Shown here one piece after another: positions 60,361-64,000 of a stretch of 64,000 nt of DNA. The notes below the pieces were generated by a model. The model saw only the letters and a program-made list of their open reading frames with translations, did not search any database and was not told where the DNA came from. Both the position numbers and the translations under genes were made by a program. Within the stretch, counting starts at the first letter, position 1, and every line of letters starts with the position of its first letter. Source of the DNA: an uncultured Eubacteriales bacterium (GTDB taxonomy: Bacteria; Bacillota; Clostridia; Oscillospirales; CAG-272); assembly GCA_900542425.1 (NCBI GenBank), contig UQNQ01000003.1, positions 1 through 64,000 on the forward strand. Direction: 5' to 3'.

Positions 60361-61239
60361 TTACTGCTGATTATTACTAGAAAATTCCTTGAGCTTTGCG
60401 AAATAAGCGTCCAAATCTTTCGCTTTTTCAATTTTACGCGGAGCGGGACGCGGGGCATCCGAGCGTTTGCGGGGAACATAAGCTTCGTCTTTTTCCGATT
60501 TGGTTTCGGTACGGCGCCGTTCTGTCCGGTCAGTTTTGTTTGTGCGGCGTTCCGATGTGCGAGTCCGGCTTTTCTTTTCCGGTTTTGTAATTTCTGTCGG
60601 TTTGGCAGTACCCTCGGGGAAGATAATGACCCTTCTGTTTCCTTCTACACCGACAGAATTGGTTGAAACACCGTCAATTTTTTGGATTTCAGCATGAATA
60701 ATACGGCGCTCATAAGCATTCATCGGCTCGAGTGCGATATTTTTCCCGTTTTTCTTTACTTTAGCTGCCATTTTAGCGGCGAGTTTGCGCAGGGTTTCTT
60801 CTCTTTTTTCACGGTAGTTTTCAATATCAATGCTGATTCTGGTATATTGGCGCTCCTCATCGTCTTTTTTATTGGCGGCGAGATTGACAAGATACTGAAA
60901 CGCTTCCAGCGTGTCTCCGTGATGACCGATTAAAGCGGACGCGCCATCGCCCTTGATGGTAATCAAAGCCTCTCCGTTTCCGTCATCGTGGGTGATGATC
61001 TCTCCTGAGATACCGAGATCAGACATGAGCGTTTCGATAAAAGCTTTGGCTGCCTCAAGCGGTTTCAGAATATAGATGATTTTCACCTTAGCGGGACTTG
61101 CACCCATGCCGAGGAATCCTTTTTTGGGTTCTTCTATGACTTCATAGGTGACATCGTCATGGGAAACCCCGAGTTGTGCCGCTCCATCGGTTATGGCATC
61201 CTCGACCGTTTTCGCGGATATTATGAGTTCTTTTTTCAT
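60361..61239 (-). CDS. khpB: Jag/KhpB RNA-binding protein
   Basis: 292 residues. Jag_N domain (about 1-50, with KKGFLGMGASPAKV), a KH domain (about 85-150, IGHHGDTLEAFQYL) and an R3H domain (PMNAYERRIIHAEIQ). A basic, Arg/Lys/Thr-rich disordered tail of about 75 residues follows. KhpB pairs with KhpA (9737-9976). It is the yidC-linked Jag of Firmicutes and sits between yidC and mnmE. Confidence 0.93.
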   Translation of the reverse strand: MKKELIISAKTVEDAITDGAAQLGVSHDDVTYEVIEEPKKGFLGMGASPAKVKIIYILKPLEAAKAFIETLMSDLGISGEIITHDDGNGEALITIKGDGASALIGHHGDTLEAFQYLVNLAANKKDDEERQYTRISIDIENYREKREETLRKLAAKMAAKVKKNGKNIALEPMNAYERRIIHAEIQKIDGVSTNSVGVEGNRRVIIFPEGTAKPTEITKPEKKSRTRTSERRTNKTDRTERRRTETKSEKDEAYVPRKRSDAPRPAPRKIEKAKDLDAYFAKLKEFSSNNQQ

Positions 61240-61266
61240 GATTGGTTGATTCCCTCTGTTCTGTCG

Positions 61267-62391
61267 TTACTTTTTGGATTTTTTATTTTTCTTGAGAGGT
61301 GCTTTTTGAATGACAGAAGCATTTTCTTCGTTTTTTACAGGCGTACTGTTGATTCGTTCGGCACGCTCATCATAAATTGACGTGTATTCACCGAGATCTG
61401 CATATTCGTCATCATCCAAAGGACGGGCAAGTGCCGCCTTTGTTCTTTCGATATGCTCCTTTTTCGCGGCTTTGCCGAGATATTCCCGTTCTGCAGCCTT
61501 ATAGTCTTCTTCCGTAAATTTGGGAAGAGGGATTGCTTTATACAGGATAAACTGCTGGAGCATGGTGAGAAGTGTGTTGAAAATCCAGTAAACACCGAGC
61601 GCCGCGGGCAGGGTAAATGCAATTCCTGCGGTAACTGCGGACATAATAATGCTGGTGATGAGCATTTGTTTTCCGGCTGCGGGATTGTCTTGCATGGGCT
61701 GGAACGTAAGTTTCCTCGAAATGATTGTGGATAAAATCGTAAAACCGAAGTTTAAAATCGGAATTAGAACGAGCCATGAGGTCACGGGTTTTTGTGCAAG
61801 AGCAATTGAGTTCCCGAACAGCCCAAAATTCGGCAGGTCGGAAAGAACAACCTGACCCGCTTCTCCAAGTGCGGCATTGATGGAGGCGATATGATCCTGT
61901 GTAAGGTACTGAATTAAATAAATATCGTTGCCAGAAAAAACACCGTCCTTAAAGCCGGACAAAGAAACGCCTTCAATGTTTTCTGTTATCCAGGAAGCGA
62001 TGCCGTTTAGCATCTCCGGTGTGTAGTCGCAGATATATTTCAGCGGGTTATATACAATTCCGTAAAGGATCATCACAACGACAAGCTGAATGATCATGGG
62101 CAGACATCCTCCCAGAGGGCTGTAGCCTTCCTTCTGGTAAAGATCCATGATTTCATTTTGCATTTTCTGCATGGTGGGCTGGTCGTTTCTGCCTTTATAT
62201 TTATTGCGGATCGCCATTTCCCGCGGTTTTAATCTTGCCTGTTTTACAGAGTTTTTCTGTTGCTTGATCCCGAAAGGGGAAAGGATGATTTTTATCATCA
62301 GCGCAAACAGAAACAGCGCCAGAATATAATGTCCTGTGAAGGAGTTGAAAGCACGGAGTATGCTTCCGAAGAAACCGTTGATTACGTCCAT
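61267..62391 (-). CDS. yidC: Membrane protein insertase YidC (Oxa1/SpoIIIJ)
   Basis: 374 residues. The Oxa1 core has GHYILALFLFALMIKIILSPFGIKQQ with the hydrophilic groove Arg, YQKEGYSPLGGCLPM, and five hydrophobic segments. A charged C-terminal tail (about 330-374) is present. It lacks the Gram-negative periplasmic domain. Member of the rpmH-rnpA-yidD-yidC-jag cluster. Confidence 0.95.
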   Translation of the reverse strand: MDVINGFFGSILRAFNSFTGHYILALFLFALMIKIILSPFGIKQQKNSVKQARLKPREMAIRNKYKGRNDQPTMQKMQNEIMDLYQKEGYSPLGGCLPMIIQLVVVMILYGIVYNPLKYICDYTPEMLNGIASWITENIEGVSLSGFKDGVFSGNDIYLIQYLTQDHIASINAALGEAGQVVLSDLPNFGLFGNSIALAQKPVTSWLVLIPILNFGFTILSTIISRKLTFQPMQDNPAAGKQMLITSIIMSAVTAGIAFTLPAALGVYWIFNTLLTMLQQFILYKAIPLPKFTEEDYKAAEREYLGKAAKKEHIERTKAALARPLDDDEYADLGEYTSIYDERAERINSTPVKNEENASVIQKAPLKKNKKSKK

Positions 62392-62416
62392 AATACTTGA
62401 GAATTCTCTCCTTTAT

Positions 62417-62659
62417 CTATTTGCGGAGTGTATTTCTCCGTCTTTTCCGTTTCGGAACCGGATCATAGCCTCCCTTGGAAAAAGGATTGCATCGCAGAAT
62501 TCGCCATACGGTCAGTCCCAATCCGAGAAATAAGCCCCATTCCCGAAATGCCTCAATCGCATAATTCGAGCATGTCGGCTGAAAACGGCAGCAGGGCGGT
62601 TTCAGCGGAGAAAGGAGTTTCTGATATAGCTTTACAAAAAAAATTCCGATTTGTTTCAT
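62417..62659 (-). CDS. yidD: YidD membrane protein insertion efficiency factor
   Basis: 80 residues. The signature LSPLKPPCCRFQPTCSNYAIEA and CNPFSKGGYDPVP are complete. It acts near YidC. GGAGCC precedes the start. Between rnpA and yidC, as usual. Confidence 0.95.
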   Translation of the reverse strand: MKQIGIFFVKLYQKLLSPLKPPCCRFQPTCSNYAIEAFREWGLFLGLGLTVWRILRCNPFSKGGYDPVPKRKRRRNTLRK

Positions 62660-62704
62660 CTGAAATAGGCTCCGAATACCGATGATTTCGGGGTCGTCCG
62701 GAAG

Positions 62705-63103
62705 TTATGGCTTTTGCAGAGTATCGTTGTCGGCATAAAGCGACAGCTTCCGGGCAGCAAAAAGCAGATCCTTATAAATATCTGTGCTTTTTGCCTTGCA
62801 TGCCGCATCTCTCGCGGCGATGACAATAAGCTTGCCCTTTTTGATGTTCTGTTCTGTTTCAAGTTGTCTGTAGGCAGCGCGCAGGATTCTTCTCACGCGC
62901 GACCGGACGACCGCTCCTCCGAGTCTTTTGGAAACGGTGAGTCCGATGCGGTTCACTCGTTTCCCGAGCGGATTTTCGCGCGCAAGACGCGAAGCGTGGT
63001 AATCGGTCAATACATATACCACAATATGTCTGCAAACGACTTTTTCGCCCTTTGCATATACCTTTTTATAAAGGTGATTTTCGGAAATCGCTATGTTTTT
63101 CAC
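62705..63103 (-). CDS. rnpA: Ribonuclease P protein component
   Basis: 132 residues. The RNA-binding motif is RSRVRRILRAAYRQ (RNR-like, here VVRSRVRRIL). N-terminal LYKKVYAKGEKV and IGLTVSKRLG are typical. Follows rpmH by about 100 bases, as in most bacteria. Confidence 0.95.
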   Translation of the reverse strand: MKNIAISENHLYKKVYAKGEKVVCRHIVVYVLTDYHASRLARENPLGKRVNRIGLTVSKRLGGAVVRSRVRRILRAAYRQLETEQNIKKGKLIVIAARDAACKAKSTDIYKDLLFAARKLSLYADNDTLQKP

Positions 63104-63202
63104 ACAGGTTCTCCCGTCTGATGTTTGACTTGGAAGGACAAAAGCCCTCCGATAAAAAAGGAAAGCCTATGAATTCGCCACAGGCTTTTTATCCGATGAT
63201 TT

Positions 63203-63337
63203 TCAATAAGAAAGTCTTGCTCTGCATTTTGCACGTCTTCTTTTAAGGACTTTGCGTCCGTTTGCAGTGCTCATTCTTTTTCTGAAACCATGCTCTTTTT
63301 GTCTTTGACGCTTTTTCGGCTGATAAGTTCTAAGCAT
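63203..63337 (-). CDS. rpmH: 50S ribosomal protein L34
   Basis: 44 residues translated by hand: it starts MLRTYQPKKRQRQKEHGFRK and continues with RMSTANGRKVLKRRRAK, the L34 sequence. The ribosome site is GGGGAGGTG. First gene of the rpmH-rnpA cluster with its own promoter. Confidence 0.97.
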   Translation of the reverse strand: MLRTYQPKKRQRQKEHGFRKRMSTANGRKVLKRRRAKCRARLSY

Positions 63338-63401
63338 TTTTCACACCTCCCCTGCGGCATCGAATAAAATATTCGCGTCTATTGCTACAATTACAAACTA
63401 C

Positions 63402-63431
63402 ATTATACACATAAAGGTAATCGCTTGTCAA
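63402..63431 (-). promoter_or_regulatory. Sigma-A promoter of rpmH-rnpA cluster
   Basis: On the minus strand TTGACA (63431-63426), 18-base spacer, TATAAT (63407-63402). Confidence 0.85.
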
Positions 63432-63512
63432 GTAGAAATTGCTTTTTCATGTAATTTTTTAATGAATTTTTACCTTGTGTTTTTTGAAAGAAAAAATCCG
63501 TGAAATAGAATA

Positions 63513-63541
63513 TTGACTTTTTCTTTTCATTATATTAATAT
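63513..63541 (+). promoter_or_regulatory. Promoter of the ABC ATPase gene
   Basis: TTGACT (63513-63518), 17-base spacer, TAATAT (63536-63541). An A/T dyad surrounds the -10 and may be an operator. Confidence 0.65.
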
Positions 63542-63587
63542 AAAATTATATTAAGCAAAACACATACTGAGTTTAAGGAGGACAGAA

Positions 63588-64000
63588 ATGTCAATTGTAT
63601 TGGAAACAAAGTCCCTCGTAAAAGACTATGGCGGAAAAGTTGCCCTTTCTGGTATCGACCTTTCTCTTCCGGAGGGGAAAATCATCGGACTTCTCGGTTC
63701 AAACGGAAGCGGCAAAACGACGCTTTTGAAGCTTGCGTCCGGACTTCTTCAGCCGACAAGCGGTGAAATCCGGGTCTGTGGGATGGAGATCGGGGTAGAA
63801 ACCAAGCGTCTTGTCTCATTTTTGCCCGAACGTACATATCTGAATGATTGGATGCGCGTTATGGATATTATGGAATATTTTGCGGATTTTTATGAGGATT
63901 TTGACAAAGAAGCGGCGCATCATATGCTGGTCAATCTCGGCGTAAATGAAAAAGACAGGCTGAAAACGCTTTCAAAGGGAACGAAAGAAAAAGTGCAGCT
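63588..64000 (+). CDS. ABC transporter ATP-binding protein (partial, right edge)
   Basis: First 137 residues, cut by the window end. Walker A is GSNGSGKTT (about residues 38-46), the Q-loop region is VSFLPERTYLND, and the signature begins LSKGTKEKVQL. The D-rich insert and MDIMEYFADFYEDF resemble the YtrB/BcrA-type exporters usually accompanied by a GntR regulator and a permease. Start at 63588 has AAGGAGG. Divergent from rpmH; dnaA is often found in this position. Confidence 0.88.
   Translation, partial: MSIVLETKSLVKDYGGKVALSGIDLSLPEGKIIGLLGSNGSGKTTLLKLASGLLQPTSGEIRVCGMEIGVETKRLVSFLPERTYLNDWMRVMDIMEYFADFYEDFDKEAAHHMLVNLGVNEKDRLKTLSKGTKEKVQ

Noticed and set aside
63360..63587. oriC between rpmH and the ABC gene
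   Set aside because: Only one DnaA-box-like sequence (TTATACACA) is present, and it overlaps the rpmH -10 box.
1..64000. tRNA genes, rRNA, tmRNA, SRP RNA or insertion sequences
   Set aside because: I looked for GGTTCGAATCC-type arms, transposase motifs and terminal repeats by eye and saw none; a dedicated scan was not possible.

Overview
The window is a gene-dense chromosomal segment from a spore-forming member of the Clostridia. The evidence is SpoIVA, a T-box in front of tyrS, RBS-rich AGGAGG-type starts, a NADH-linked [FeFe] hydrogenase (HydABC type) and the rpmH-rnpA-yidD-yidC-jag-mnmE cluster. I cannot place it below class level. No tRNA, rRNA, insertion sequence, prophage or CRISPR array is visible.

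Layout: 1-457 holds terminators and unexplained hairpins. It is followed by spoIVA, an amino-acid ABC importer, an XRE regulator divergent from a small SHOCT membrane protein, and an aminoglycoside-phosphotransferase-like kinase. From 6.2 to 9.7 kb (minus) there is a cation/proton antiporter behind a fluoride (crcB-type) riboswitch, then an arsR-permease-thioredoxin operon. From 9.7 to 12.0 kb (minus) is ylxM-ffh-rpsP-khpA. From 12.3 to 22.2 kb (plus) is miaB-mutS-mutL-tgt-(PLC-like)-gpsA-polysaccharide deacetylase. From 22.3 to 29.6 kb (minus) come tyrS with its T-box, a membrane protein, a GH29 fucosidase, and tlyA-nadK-argR-recN. yitT follows on the plus strand.

From 31.2 to 41.2 kb one plus-strand operon carries the complete UMP pathway (pyrC-carA-carB-pyrK-pyrD-pyrF-pyrE-pyrB). 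It sits behind a PyrR-like attenuator. PyrB carries a C-terminal zinc ribbon that looks taken from PyrI. From 41.3 to 45.5 kb (minus) is the hydrogenase operon hydC-hydB-hydA. A KDPG aldolase with a VOC-like tail and uxaC are divergently transcribed (hexuronate catabolism). Then come an Mrp ATPase, a low-MW phosphatase, rimI and tsaD.

From 51.4 to 53.7 kb a cluster of DnaA-box-like sequences lies in front of a DnaD-domain gene and a DnaC/DnaI-type helicase loader. After an MFS transporter (minus) comes an operon of a DUF1538 membrane protein and a tandem PII-like protein. The window ends with birA, mnmE, jag, yidC, yidD, rnpA and rpmH (all minus) and the start of a divergent ABC ATPase gene. 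dnaA, which usually sits beside rpmH, is not seen there.

The parts most worth a second look are the DnaA-box cluster in front of the primosome genes, the DUF1538/PII operon with its 15-bp leader hairpin, the fluoride switch with its alternative hairpins, and the PyrB zinc-ribbon fusion. Most other genes are ordinary housekeeping functions.
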